Assembly (NCBI GenBank): GCA_026018925.1
Contig: JAKSZU010000016.1
Location: 77,448,059 to 77,512,058 of the forward strand
Source of the DNA: Tupaia tana
Lineage: Eukaryota; Chordata; Mammalia; Scandentia; Tupaiidae
Length of the DNA stretch: 64,000 nt
Direction of reading: 5' to 3'
Positions 1 through 10,857 of this stretch are shown here, piece after piece. The translations under genes and the position numbers were made by a program. Position 1 is the stretch's first letter, and each line of letters begins with the position of its first letter. The notes beneath the pieces were generated by a model that saw only the letters and a list, made by a program, of their open reading frames with translations, ran no database searches and was not told where the DNA came from.

Positions 1-147
1 CAGCAAATAGAAATTTAAAATAAGAGACTTTATTTCCCCTGTGGAGACTAAGGGAAGCACTTTTTTTCTGTCTTTATTTAGATCATTTACTTAAAAGAAA
101 TTGTCATTATAAGCTCTTCCTGACTTTTTGAAATGTATGTAAATGTT

Positions 148-347
148 TTTCTTTTTGTTTTGAGTGTTTGTTGTTGTTTTTGCCAGAGGATGTGTGCACT
201 CAGTAGAGCCTGTGCACACACACATATGTGCACACACACACCTGGTATGTTTTTCAAGCCACCAAGGCTTGGAATCAAACTGCAACGTCAGCCACGTGAG
301 ATCTGACTTCTTTAACCACCAGGCTACAGGGCCAGACCCAGTAAGGC
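148..347 (-). mobile_element. tRNA-derived SINE, old divergent copy
   Basis: Read on the minus strand it starts with a degraded tRNA-like head (the 'aaccaccaggctacagggcc' end on the plus strand) and ends near 'gttgtttttgccagagg'. The C/G-rich middle of the family is missing, so this is an internally deleted or older subfamily copy. The CA-rich block in the middle is the family's variable 'cacacacatatgtgc' segment. Confidence 0.75.
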
Positions 348-352
348 AGATT

Positions 353-400
353 TCTTTCTTTCTCTTTCTCTTTCTTCCTTTCTTTCTCTCTCTCTCTTTT
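353..400. repeat. (CTTT/CT)n pyrimidine microsatellite
   Basis: A run of cttt and ct units between two minus-strand SINEs. It is probably the expanded poly(T) end of the SINE that follows. Confidence 0.8.
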
Positions 401-655
401 TTTTTAATTGCCAGAGAGTACATGCACTTGCCAGAGAGAAATAGAGAGCCAGAGGAAGAGGGAGAAAGCACCCCCCCATGGGGTGTGATCACACCATGAT
501 CTTTACTTCTCCATTTCCCCATCCTGCTGGGATTTGGGGCACACATGCACACATGCCCTGCATGCTTTTCAAGTTGCCAGATCAGGATTCACACCACGTG
601 GTCAGCCATGTGAGACCCAGCACCCTTAACCACTAAGCTACAGAACGGCCAGCCC
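400..655 (-). mobile_element. tRNA-derived SINE, older subfamily
   Basis: Full-length minus-strand copy: T-rich tail, 'ccagagagtacatgcac', the family block 'ccccatggggtgtg', then the head near 'aaccactaagctac' and 'ggccagccc'. It lies directly next to another SINE copy on its left. Confidence 0.8.
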
Positions 656-1154
656 TGTAAAACTTTTTTAAAGGTAAATAAGCCCCTCTCCAGCTTTAGG
701 ACCCTGGAATGTCTTTCTCAGGGACTTGAGACCCATCACTTTGTAATGTAATTACCAAGAAGACAACACCTACCAGTTACTGGGGCTGGGGGTGGGGGGT
801 GTTAAGCACCTAACTCCAAGTTACAAAACTACCGCCTGTCATAAAGAGGTGAGAAGTTCATTTTTCCTTTGGATAAAGCCAATTAGCAAACACAGATGGC
901 CACCCCAATTGCCAAACGAATCTGAGGTGAACTATCTGTGACAGATGCGCTGTCAAGTTCTCTTACTTGAGGACCACTTACTCCTTGCCTTGAGAACACG
1001 CATGTAATGGGCTGTATTTGCTTGGCTATACAAAAGAGTGAGAGTTCTTTCTATCTTTGTGATCTCTTAGTAGATTGCTTGTGATTCCCATACATTCTGG
1101 TTTAATGCTTATTCAGTAATAAAATTACTTTCTTTCTCTCCCACTTTTCTCAGT
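656..1154. other. Unassigned DNA
   Basis: No gene or repeat family recognised. A short G-rich patch (790-800) is the only visible composition feature. Confidence 0.5.
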
Positions 1155-1404
1155 TGGAAGGGGATATTTCATTAAATTTCCCCAATAGTCACCACCACCC
1201 TAATCAAGATATAGAGCATTTTCATCACCTTAGAAATTCCCCCTTTGAAGTGAATCTCCAACTTTCCACCCTAGGCACCATTGATGTTATTGCTATCACC
1301 ATAGATCAATTTTATCTATTCCAGAACTTTTTATAAATGGAATTAAACAATATTACTTCTCAATGGAAGTAATATTGGAAGTAATCATCCTTCTTTCACC
1401 AGGA

Positions 1405-1641
1405 TGTTGTTTTTCTTTATTCATAATGGAGGGCATATATACCCACAAGGGAAAGAAAGAAAGGGAGAGAGAGAGAGACGTCCTCCCCAGGATCTAGTCA
1501 TGCTACAATCCCCTTCCTTCCAGCCCAGTAGATTTTGGGCACTTGTGTATATGCTCAGAATGTTTCAAACTTACCAGGCCAGGGATTTGAACCACAGTCA
1601 CTATATGGAATTTGTCTCGTTTGAGCAGTGCATTACCACCC
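1405..1641 (-). mobile_element. tRNA-derived SINE inside old L1
   Basis: Minus-strand copy with T-rich start, GA-rich 'gggagagagagagagac', 'tgctacaatccccttcc', and a degraded head near 'gagcagtgcattaccacc'. L1 sequence continues on both sides. Confidence 0.7.
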
Positions 1642-1711
1642 ATGTTATTTTTGAGATTCATCCACACTGTCACGTGTAGCAGAATACTTTTCCAGAAGCA
1701 TTTTTTATTCA

Positions 1712-1936
1712 CTTCTGATTGTATTTATCTCTTCCATACTCAAGAGAGACAGAGACAACATCCCCAACAGGATCCTGACAGTACAATCCACCCCTCCCCC
1801 CAGCAACCTGAGATCATGGGCACACATGTGCCCAGCACACTCAGGAAGGTCTCCCTCCACATCTGAACCCAGAACCTTTCCACATGGGTCAGCATCACGG
1901 AATATCACATTTCACTGTGGCACTTCCCTCTGGCCC
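1712..1936 (-). mobile_element. tRNA-derived SINE, long-body variant
   Basis: A variant whose body, read on the minus strand, contains 'ttcctgagtgtgctgggc' and 'cctgttggggatgttgtc'. It shares this body with copies at 45518-45820 and 15411-15700, which marks a second subfamily. The head is at the right end ('ccctctggccc'). Confidence 0.7.
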
Positions 1937-2810
1937 CTCTTTTCACTTTGTGGTGGACATTAGGGTTGTTCTCAGTTTTTGACTCTTAGAAATAAAGTTA
2001 CTATGAATATTTATATACAAGTCTGTTTGTGAAACTACATTTACATTTCACCTCGGACAAATAGCTAATAGTAGAACTCTAAGACTTAAAACAATATGCA
2101 TTTAACTTTTTCACTAACTGATACACTCTTTTATAAAGGGGTTGCACCACTTTATCCTCCCAGCAGAAAGTTGTAGTTGATTCACACCCTCACCAACACT
2201 TGGTAGGATGAGTCTTTTTCATTTTAGGCATTCTAATAGCTCTATATCTTGTGGTTGTAACTTGCATATTTCTAGCTGGTAGTAATTCTGGGCACCTGAT
2301 CTTTTTATGTGGTTACTGACTATTTGTGAATTCTCTTTAATGAAGTATCTGTTCAAATCTTTTTCCCATTTTCTAATTTGGTTGCTCATCTGCTTCTTGA
2401 ATTGTAAAGGTTCTTTTTATATTCTGGACAATACTCCTTTGTCAGAAATATCTTCTGCATATATTATCTCCTTTTCTTAATGGTCACTACTTTTTGTTTA
2501 GTGTTATTAAATCTGCCTACCCCAAGTCATGATATTTTTCTCCATATTTCTTTTTTCTTAAAGTTATAAGTTTAGCTTTTCCTTTTATGTCTGTAATACA
2601 TTTTAGATAAATTCATAAACAATCTAAGGCAGAGAATGAGGCACATTTTCCCTTTACATACTTTTTCCCCCAGGACATCACCATTTGTTTTTAAAAATTC
2701 ACTTTTTTTCCTACACTATAGTTAACACTTTGCTGTTCTTTTGTCATTTTTTAGTAATGTATGTTAGACATTAATAAATATTGTAGAAACTCTGGATTCT
2801 TCTCTTTCTC

Positions 2811-3964
2811 TGAAAACGTTTTGTTTTTGTTCCATAAGGAAGATCAATCACTGACCAATCATCTTGAACATACATAGTCTTGATACTGTGCTTGGTTAGG
2901 ACAGATATGCAGAATCTAGTACTTTCCAAGCTGCTCAGTCTCAAAATGATGACTTCTCTGGAGTTTGTGCATGAATTTGGTATTAAGTTTTGTTAGAGAA
3001 TGTGTAGAGAAAATCTTACTTTAGGATATATTTACCTCTGAGGAGCATCCTTTCTGGTTCCTCAGCCTGTTGGCCAAGGTGTTCAGAAGTTCTCTTGGCT
3101 CTGGGTAGGCAGAACTCCACCATCTCTAGCACTCCATGGCCTACTCAGCTCTTTCCTTGGGCCACAGCAGTGACTCATTAGTGAGCCTTGCATAGTTTCA
3201 CCCTGTACATGTGCAGCCCAGCCCTCAGACATGAATCCTCAAAAATCCCTAGAGGAACTTCTCAAGACTCCTCTGTACAGCTCCCTCCTAGCTAGTGCCC
3301 TGCCCTGTAGTTTCCAGCCACGTCAGCATCCCTGACTTCTGATCTATGCCTCGTCTGTTCAGTGGCACGACTGTTTCCTACCCCATGGTCAGAAAACTGT
3401 CCCCAGCCAGCATCACATCAAGTGTGGCTATCACTTCACAAGTTTTCCTGCACTTGGGGATCACAATCTAAGGATTACTATTTCCCATAACTGGAAGTAT
3501 ATATTTTGCTCATGTTTATAGTTTTCAAAGCAGGGGGATAATCCTGGAGCTATTCCATCAAGGCTGGAAGTATAATAATTTATGACACTGTGACATGGAC
3601 TGAAGGCAATTTTCTTCAAAGAAACCATTTCCTCTCCTTCCAAGTTACTTTGAGGAGTGGCCTTGTGGATGGGAAGCCCCCACTGTGCTTCTCCTGGGAT
3701 CTGATTATGTCAGGGCATGTCCAGGGCATGTCCTGTAGGTAGGTCTGTTTGGGGTCTATTTGTAGGGAAGACAAAGTACGCTTTGAGAATCACTTCATTC
3801 TAGTGAAAGAAAGCACGTTAGAGCAGGGTCCAGGGTTGGTGAGGAGTATCATTCAAATCTCCTTCCAGCCTAGCACTGTGGACAGATGTCAAATTTCTAA
3901 GATAGAACACAATCAAAGAGTAAGCAAAGCCAAGATATCATTTGTTGACATTTTGGGAGAATTT
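2811..3964. other. Unassigned DNA
   Basis: No gene, RNA or repeat recognised. The left part may continue the L1M element. A small tandem of 'ggcatgtcca' occurs near 3713-3732. The short frames here lack codon structure. Confidence 0.45.
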
Positions 3965-4215
3965 TTGTATCAGCTGTAATAATAACAATATCAATTGAAC
4001 ATTTCTATGTTCCAACAATGGTTAAAAAAGCTTTTCATCAATTAATTCATGTAATGTATACAATTTAATGACAACAGCTCTGTTACTATCCCAGTCTTGC
4101 AGATGAGCTTGGCCGAGGTGCTTAGAAAATAGGTAACTTGCCCATAGTGAGCCAACGTAACTAGTAAAAATGAAGTCTGTGTGCCCTTAACCACTGTTCT
4201 ATGTTCCCATTTGGT
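3965..4215 (-). mobile_element. MIR SINE, minus strand
   Basis: The order matches reverse-complement MIR: 'aacatttctatgttcc', 'ttaattcatgtaatg', 'cagatgagcttggc', 'taacttgcccatagtgagcc', and 'cccttaaccactgttctatg' at the tRNA-like end. Confidence 0.75.
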
Positions 4216-4795
4216 CTGTGTATAACCAGCAATCTCAAATATATTATCTTTTTAATTTTATTTTACAATTTCTTATTTTTATTTAACTTTTGTACATCTT
4301 TATGGCAAACAATATGATTTTTCAAAGCATGAAGGTGGTATATGATGATCAAATCAAGGATATTACCATATAAATAATTTTCAACAACTAACCTCACATT
4401 TTCATGTTTGTTAAATTATTTTTTATCTGAGCCCCTTCTACCCACTCTCTATTACCCAACTCCCTTCCTTATAGTCTCTGATATCTACACTTGAACTCTT
4501 TATTATTACATTTTCAAATCTTTCCATTTTTGCCATAGAATGAGACATTTAGTATATGTTGAGCAGGGATATACAGGGTCTATCTTTCATAGTCTAGCTT
4601 ATTTTATTTAGCATTTAATCTTCCATATTTATCCACTTTGAATCAAATGAGAGAGTCCCATCATTTTTTATGGCATAAACTTCCTGTGTTTTCCACCAGT
4701 CATTTCATAATTTGAGGATTTACATTAAGATCTTTGATCTATTTTGAGTTTATTTTTGTTAATGGTGAGAAATAGTGGTTCACTGTCAATTTTTT

Positions 4796-6669
4796 AAGCA
4801 ATCTTTTTTATATATTTTTATTTCAATTTCTTTTGTACATTCAATCACATATGTCACTTAGCTTACAAAGTGAATATTCCAACATGTATGAATTGCTCAC
4901 CAGTCCAGTTGAGAGTTCTATACACGTTATCTTCAACAGATAATAACCCTTTTCTTTGTCCCATAAATGCCTTGCCTTTCTATTTTTTTCCTTAATGTCC
5001 TTCCTCAGACTTTCTTACTTCACCCACCCTCTTCCCACACTTTATCTGGTGTTTATAACCATTTTCTGTTTCTGTATCCTCTAGTCATTCAGTTTTGGCT
5101 ATAGAGTGCAGACAATCAGTATACATTAAGTGGAGACATACAATGTCTCTCCTTTATAGCCTCGCTTGCTTTACTCAGCAGTAAATTTTCCATATTCATC
5201 CACTTTCTGCCAAAAGCCATGATCTTGTTGTTTTTTTATGGCTGAGTAGTATTCCATAGAGTGTACGTGCCACACTTTTTTAATCCATTCCTCTGTTCAT
5301 GGTCATTTGGGTTGGTTCTATGTCTTAGCAATTGTAAATAATGCTGCAATAAACATCAATGTGCAAGCACTTTTCCAAATAAGGATTCTTCTGTTCTTTG
5401 GATAGATACCAAGGAGTAGGATTGCTGGATCATATGGTAGTTCTATTTGTAGATCTTTGAGGAATCTCCATATTGTTCTTCACAGTGGCTGAACCAATTT
5501 ACATTCCCACCAGCAGTGTAGGAGAGTTCCCATTTCACCACACCCCCGCCAGCACTTATCATTTTTTGTTTTTTGTTTTTTTACTCTTAGTCATTCTGAC
5601 TGGGGTTAGGGTTAGGTGGTATCTCATTGTGGTTTTGATCTGCATCTCCCTTATAATGAGGGATGTTGAGTATCATTTCATATGTCTATTGGCTACTCAT
5701 ATGTCTTCCTTAGAGAGTGGTTTTTTCCAACTCATTTCCCCATCTTTTAATTGGGTTGATTTTTTTTTCCAAGAAACCTGCTTGAGTTCCCTGTGTATTT
5801 TGGTTATCAGTCCCTTATCTGACGTACAGCTTACAAAAATATTTTCCCATTCTGAAAGCTGTAGATTAACACTAATTACTGTTTCTTTTGCTATGCAGAA
5901 TCGTCTTAATCTGATGTAATCTCTCTCGTCTATTTTTGGGATTGTTGACTGTGCTTTGGGGGTCTTATTTAAGAAACCTTTGCCCACCCCAATATCTTCC
6001 AGAGTTTCCCCAGTATTTTCCACCAGTAGTTTTATAGTTTTTATTTTTTTTTTTTGAAGAGGTTTATTGCTATAGGGCGTGTACTCTCACCAGACAGACA
6101 GAGAGAGTCAGAGAGACAGAAAGTGAGAAATCACCCACCCAGGGGGGATGGCCACGCTGCAATCCCTTCCCCTCCATTCTCCTCTCAGGATCTTGGGCAT
6201 GCACGCACACGTGCCCGGCTTGAGTTTCAAGCCACCGAGTCCGGGATGCAAACCGCGGTTGACCACGTGGGAGTCCAGCGACATAGCCATTACGCTAACT
6301 GCTGGTCCCCACCAGTAGTTTTATAGTTTGAGATCTTAGGTTTAGATCTTTGATCCACTTCGAGTTGGCTTTTGTCAATGGTGAGAGGTAGGGATTCAGA
6401 TTCATCTTTCTGCAGGCGGATATCCAAAATTTCCAGCATCATTTGCTAAAGAAGTTTTCCTTTTCCCACTGGATTGACTGGTCCCCTTTTTCAAAAATTA
6501 GTTGGCTGTATGTTTGGGAGCTTATTTCTGCGGTCTCCATTTTGTACCATTGGTCCACCTGTCTATTTCTGTGCCAATACCATGCTGTTTTGATTATCAG
6601 AGCTTCGTAGTATGTTTTAAGGTCAGGGAGTGAGATGCCACCCACTCCACTCTTCTTGTGCAGGATTGC
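4796..6669 (-). mobile_element. Younger 5'-truncated L1 inserted in the older L1
   Basis: It carries antisense 3' UTR (4800-5230) and the C-terminal part of ORF2, including the residues around 'SVNLQLSEWENIF' and 'KTAWYWHRN'. Near-identical TSDs flank it at 4779-4795 and 6670-6684, and they fall inside the older L1, so the nesting order is clear. ORF2 is broken and interrupted by a SINE at 6041-6308. It lacks the EN domain and most of RT. Confidence 0.9.
6041..6308 (-). mobile_element. Young tRNA-derived SINE with perfect TSD
   Basis: Full-length minus-strand copy. The 21-bp target duplication is perfect (6020-6040 and 6309-6329). The palindromic 'cacccacccaggggggatgg' body block and the Pol III B box in the head are preserved, consistent with a recent insertion into the L1 ORF2 region. 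Confidence 0.95.
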
Positions 6670-7645
6670 TTCACTTTCATTTTTCTGGAGGTGGATATCA
6701 ATTCTTTCAGCATCATTTGCTGAAAAGACTTTCTTAAAAAAAATAAGACTTTCTTCTCTTTACTGAATTGTCTTGTGTACTTTGTCAAAAATCAGTTGAC
6801 TGTGTATTTAAGATTTATTTCTAGATTTTCTATTCTAGAATAGAAAATTGGTCTATATGTCTGTTTTTGTGTCAGTACCATACTGTTTTGATTATCACAA
6901 TTTGTAATATAGTTTGAGGTCAGGTAGTGAGATATCCTCTACCTTATTCTTTTTGTACAGTTTTGCCTTGGTGATACAGGGCCTTTTATGATGTCAGATA
7001 AATTTTATGATTGTTTTCAATTTTCATGAAAACTATCACTGGTAATTTGATTGGAACCACATTGAATTTGTAAGGTAAGTTGGGGAAAATTGATATTTTT
7101 ATTAGATTAATTATTCTAATCCAAGAATATGGGATGTCTTTCCATTTTTGTGTCATATTCAATTTTTTTTCAATTTTTCTAAATTTTTCTTGTAAAAGTC
7201 TTTCATCTCTTTAATTAGGTTTATTCCTAGGGTATTTGTGTGTTTGTGTGTGGCTATTGTAAAAGAAATTGCTTTCTTCAATCCTGCCTTAGTCTATTCA
7301 TTATTGGTGTATAAAAATTCTATAGATTTTTATATATCAATTTTGTATGTTGCCACTTTACTAAATTCATTTATTGCTTCTACGAGAATTTTTTTGTGTG
7401 GATTATTTTGGATTCTCTATCAAACGATCTGCAAATAGGGACAATTTCACTTCTTCCTTTCCAATTCAAATGCCTTTTAGTTTTCTCTCTTGTCTGATTG
7501 TGTTGGCTAGGACATCAAGCACTATGTTGAAAAGGAATGGAGAAAGTGGACAACTTTGTCTTGTTACACTTTTTTATTTTTTTTAACTACTCAGTAAGTC
7601 CAGTGATTTACAGGAGGAAGGTGAGGCTCACAGAGGGGATATCAG

Positions 7646-8195
7646 TCTTCCCTGACTGCCTGAGGATCAGCCACCACAATGAATGGCATGATAACTACCC
7701 AGACCAGGAAATTCATAACTAACTGACTACCTCAGAGGAAACAAATGGTCAACAATGTCCTTCATTCACCCTCTGTAGGCAACAATACCTAAGACAAAAA
7801 TTCAGGAAAAACTAGCCAAAATATACAAGACCTCACTGGATATCGTCTTGGTATTTGTATTCGGAACCCAGTTGGTGGTGGCAGAACAACTGTTATGAAA
7901 CAATTTATGATTCCTTAGAGTATGCAAAGAAAAATGAACCCACACATAGACTTGCAAGATATGGTCTTTTTGAGAAGAAAGTGACTTCAAGAAAATAGCA
8001 AAGGAGCAAAAATACAAAATAAAGAAAGTCAAGGGGACTGCAAAAACCAGCGTTGCTGCTGACAAAAAAGGAGCTGATCACTGGAGAATACCCAAAGGAG
8101 TAAAGACTCTCATGACTTTATCTGTGGTAATTGTGCAGATTTTTCATGAGAGGATTAGCAAATTGTAAATACTTAAAGAAAAAAAAGAGGGAAAA
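7646..8195 (+). pseudogene. RPS24: Processed pseudogene of ribosomal protein S24
   Basis: Intronless retrocopy of the mRNA for RPS24, a 40S ribosomal subunit protein. The start codon is at 7679 and the first residues read MNGMITTQTRKF, close to the real N-terminus. Codon 16 (Arg in the functional protein) is a TGA stop. A net +4 change follows the 'VLH' codons, a one-base loss occurs in the Thr-His-Phe-Gly-Gly-Gly region, and a further stop lies near 8000. Later segments are still readable: '[10 protein letters not shown]' type, '[20 protein letters not shown]', and the Lys/Arg-rich tail. 5' UTR-like sequence precedes the ATG. The 3' UTR similarity runs to about 8170 and ends in an A-rich tail. 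About 20 extra bases lie before the terminal 'cccaaaggagtaaag'. No function is expected. Confidence 0.92.
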
Positions 8196-8284
8196 ATAGA
8201 GAGGATAAGAGAATGGAAGGAAAGACTGGAGAATGGGAGGAAGGAGAGGTGAGGGAATAAAGGAAAGAAGAAAGGCAAAGAGGA
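8196..8284 (+). repeat. Purine-rich tract after the retrocopy
   Basis: GA-rich sequence (gaaa, ggaa and ggag units) directly after the RPS24 poly(A) region. It is most simply the degenerated and expanded A tail. Confidence 0.6.
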
Positions 8285-8525
8285 GAAATTAGTTTGTCCA
8301 AGATCTTTAATCTACTGAGTAGAAGCTTAGGCTTTAAATATGTTATTTATCCAACTCCAACCCAATGCTTTCTCTGACCTCCCATAGAAAGAGCCTAGCA
8401 GCCCTAGGGAATTCAATAGAAGAAAGACGTTTCAGTTACCTTTGTCCTTTCAATATTTGATATTGGTAGTCTTAATCAAAACATGTCTCAACACTAGGAA
8501 AGGAGAAAAAGTGGGGAAGAAGAGG

Positions 8526-8777
8526 CCAGCAGGTGGTGAGGAGGGAAGGCACTGGATCCCACATGTCTCACTGAGCGGTTCAAGTCCTAGATCCAGCAGC
8601 CTGAAAATCATGCCGGGCATGTGTGCCAAAAATTCCAATAGGAAAATTAAGGAAAAGAGATTCTGGCAAGGTCAGCCCTCCTAGGAAGTGACTTTTCACT
8701 TTCCCTCCCTCTCTCTTTCACTCTGTCTCTTTCTCTCTGGTGAGCACACGTGCCCTATAGCAAAAACAAACCAAAAG
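8526..8777 (+). mobile_element. tRNA-derived SINE, older copy with TSD
   Basis: Plus-strand copy from 'ccagcaggtggtgagg' with B box 'ggttcaagtcc', to 'tgccctatagcaaaaac'. The TSDs (8510-8525 and 8778-8793) differ at one position. The palindromic middle block is degraded. Confidence 0.9.
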
Positions 8778-8793
8778 AGTGGGCAAGAAGAGG

Positions 8794-9239
8794 CATTCAG
8801 GTTTGAATGAGGGTGGGAATTAATGGGATTCTACAATGGTGGTTCCCCTCGACAAGAAAATATTGTTTGGGCCTGCAGTTGAGACCTATTTTTACCACTA
8901 TATTGGATTGGCCTGAGGGGGGAAAATGTTACCCATTTTGTTTCACAAACTGCTTTAGAAAGCAGACAAGTTTAGTGTTGGCAATTGTGGTCTCTCCGCA
9001 GCGTGAGCTGTTTGCAATTGTGTCTGTAATAAGATAAATGATGGAGGTGCCAGCTTGCAGGGAAAGGGGAAGGCTAACATTCTGATCTTAGAAGTTTGCT
9101 TATATCCCTATTCAATCACGGGCTGAATAAACCTCATTGAAGGAGACAGATGTGGATTAATTTGATCTTAAAATGACTCTCAAAAAAAAGAAGAAAGAAA
9201 CCTTTAATAAATAAGCAAGCCTCACGAAAAACAATGAAA
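8794..9239. other. Unassigned DNA
   Basis: No family or gene recognised. Base composition is ordinary. Confidence 0.45.
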
Positions 9240-9440
9240 CAATCACTTGTTTTCAGATTCAAATGCAATTCTGCCACTTACCCGTTGTGGGATCTTGGGA
9301 CAGGCTTTATCAATTTTCTGAGCTTTGGTTTTGGCATCTGTAAAATGAAAATGATAACAGCTTCTAAGAACACAGCATCAGTCAAATCACCCGGAAGTTT
9401 TAATACTCTGGGAAGATCTTTTGAAGCAATTAACACTTGA
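9240..9440 (+). mobile_element. MIR SINE, plus strand
   Basis: Matches the MIR order: 'ttcaaatgcaattctgccactta', 'gggatcttggga', 'ctgtaaaatgaaaatgataa'. Confidence 0.75.
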
Positions 9441-9560
9441 GCAAGACCTGAAAGATGGCACCAAACCAGATGTACAAAAATCACGTACGACGTTCCAGGG
9501 GAAGCAAGTTCAAAAATCCTGAGGCGGTAAAGGATCTGTGTGTTCAAGAAACAGAAAGGA

Positions 9561-9818
9561 GGGGGACCAGCAGTTAGCGTAATGGCTATGTCGCTGGACT
9601 CCAACGTAGTCGACTGTGGTTCACGTCCCGGACCCAGTGGCTTAAAACTCACGCCAGGTGTGTGTGTGTGTGTGCCCAAGATCCTGAGAGGAGAATGGAG
9701 GAGAAGGGATTGCGGCGTGGCCATCCCAACTGGGGGGTGATTTCTCGCTTTCTATCTCTCTGTGTCTGTCTGGCGAGCGCACGTGCACTATAGCAAAAAC
9801 TCTCCAAAAAAAGAAAGA
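9561..9818 (+). mobile_element. tRNA-derived SINE, first of a tandem pair
   Basis: Full-length young-type copy with A box 'tagcgtaatgg', B box-like 'ggttcacgtcc' and the 'gccctatag'-type end ('gcactatagcaaaaac'). Its left target copy (9546-9560) recurs exactly at 9819-9833. Confidence 0.95.
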
Positions 9819-9833
9819 AAGAAACAGAAAGGA

Positions 9834-10109
9834 GGGGCCAGCAGTTAGAGTAATGGCTATGTCGCTGGACTCCCATGTAGTCGACCGCGGTTCAAGTCCC
9901 AGACCCAGTGGCTTAAACTTAATGCTGGGCATGCCTGCATCCATGCCCAAGATCCTAAGAGGAGAATAGAAGAGACAGGATTGCAGCATGGCCATCCCCC
10001 CTGGGAGGTGATTTCTTGCTTTCTGTCTCTCTGTCTCTCTCTGTCTTTCTGGTGAGCGCACGTGTCCTAGAGCAAAAACCTCTCAAAAAAAAAAAAAAAA
10101 AGAAAAAGA
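9834..10109 (+). mobile_element. tRNA-derived SINE, second of a tandem pair
   Basis: Full-length young-type copy with B box 'ggttcaagtcc' and a long A-rich tail. It is preceded by the same 15-bp target (9819-9833) and followed by a slightly altered copy ending at 10124, so both SINEs used one target. Confidence 0.95.
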
Positions 10110-10330
10110 AAAGAAAAGAAAGGACAATGTTTCTGAACCATGGAAAGCAGGAAGGAAGGGAGAGAAAATTTTCCATGACAGGATCATATCAAACAGGACT
10201 TTCATGACATGCAAGGAATTGGGGTCTTAATTCAAGTGTAATAGTTTATTTAGAGGGCTTTAAAGGGAAGGAGTGACATAATTTTACTTATCCCAGGGTA
10301 GCCATGAAGAAACGGGCTCAACAATGCTGC

Positions 10331-10857
10331 TGAGGAGTCTACCACAGAAGCTGGAGGCCCAAGTGCACCTAGTAAGAGCTTTGCTGGTGGTATCTGTTGT
10401 CCTAGGGCCGACTCTATCTGGGCACAAGTCATTGCTGACAGGCCTCAGTGCCCTAAAGCCAGAGGAAAGCTCCAACCAGGCCATGACATCCAGCCCCAGG
10501 TCTGCACAGCTGATGCTGGAGCAGAACCATCTGATCCAGCTGATCTTATTAAAGCTCCCAGCTTTGCTGATGTGGTTGTGAAGTTTAGTGATGAGGGAGC
10601 AGCCATCCCTGGCTTGAGGGCATTACCTGCTGCTAGGGCCATGGCTGGATTCCTTCCCTACAGAGGAGGAGGAACTGATGTTTCCCTGCATGTGCTCACT
10701 TGGCTGTTTTTGTTGCTGAGACAAGCCCTGCAAGCAGCTACTAATGAGGGCAGAGATCATAACAGGAGTCTGCCCACTACCTGAGTCACTGAATCCTCAA
10801 GGGCCACTACTAGGAGGGCCCTTCCACTCATCTAATTACAAGACCAGAAATAAGCAA
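10331..10857. other. Unassigned GC-richer block
   Basis: Noticeably richer in G+C than its surroundings, with short overlapping frames on both strands but no protein I recognise. I see no splice-site pattern or repeat family. Confidence 0.4.

Larger units (their letters stand above)
1155..2810 (-). mobile_element. Ancient L1 (L1M-type) fragment interrupted by two SINEs
   Basis: Three pieces (1155-1345, 1642-1711, 1937-2810) read as the reverse complement of an old mammalian L1 3' UTR and ORF2 end. Diagnostic antisense phrases are 'ttgtgaattctctttaatg' and the 'tattctggacaatactcctt' stretch that encodes the C-terminal part of ORF2. No reading frame survives. The SINE interruptions show the L1 was here first. 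Confidence 0.75.
4232..7590 (-). mobile_element. Older L1, minus strand, split by a younger L1
   Basis: The left part (4232-4795) is antisense 3' UTR that jumps near 4682 to mid-ORF2, so about 750 bp are missing relative to the copy at 52.1-52.9 kb. The right part (6685-7590) continues antisense ORF2 up to the region upstream of the RT catalytic motif. The element is 5'-truncated near 7590. Numerous indels and stops show an inactive relic. Confidence 0.85.
7598..8385 (-). mobile_element. MIR SINE, minus strand, split by the RPS24 retrocopy
   Basis: The left piece (7598-7645: 'ttacaggaggaaggtgaggctcacagag') and right piece (8285-8385: 'tttgtccaag' to 'ccaactccaacccaatgc') join as one reverse-complement MIR once the pseudogene and its purine-rich tail are removed. 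This shows what the retrocopy landed in. Confidence 0.6.
9444..10330 (-). mobile_element. L2 3' region, minus strand, hosting two SINEs
   Basis: Left part 9444-9560 ('acttgagcaagacctgaaagatgg', 'ttccaggggaagcaag', 'gtgttcaagaaacagaaagg') and right part 10125-10330 ('agggctttaaagggaaggagtgacat') match reverse-complement L2 3' UTR. The two SINEs sit in the A/G-rich point between them. Confidence 0.65.

Noticed and set aside
7802-8065. 87-codon minus-strand frame
   Set aside because: It is the antisense shadow of the RPS24 pseudogene.
9278-10176. Several frames of 60-148 codons over the SINE pair
   Set aside because: All consist of antisense SINE or MIR sequence. Similar peptides recur at every young SINE copy in the window.
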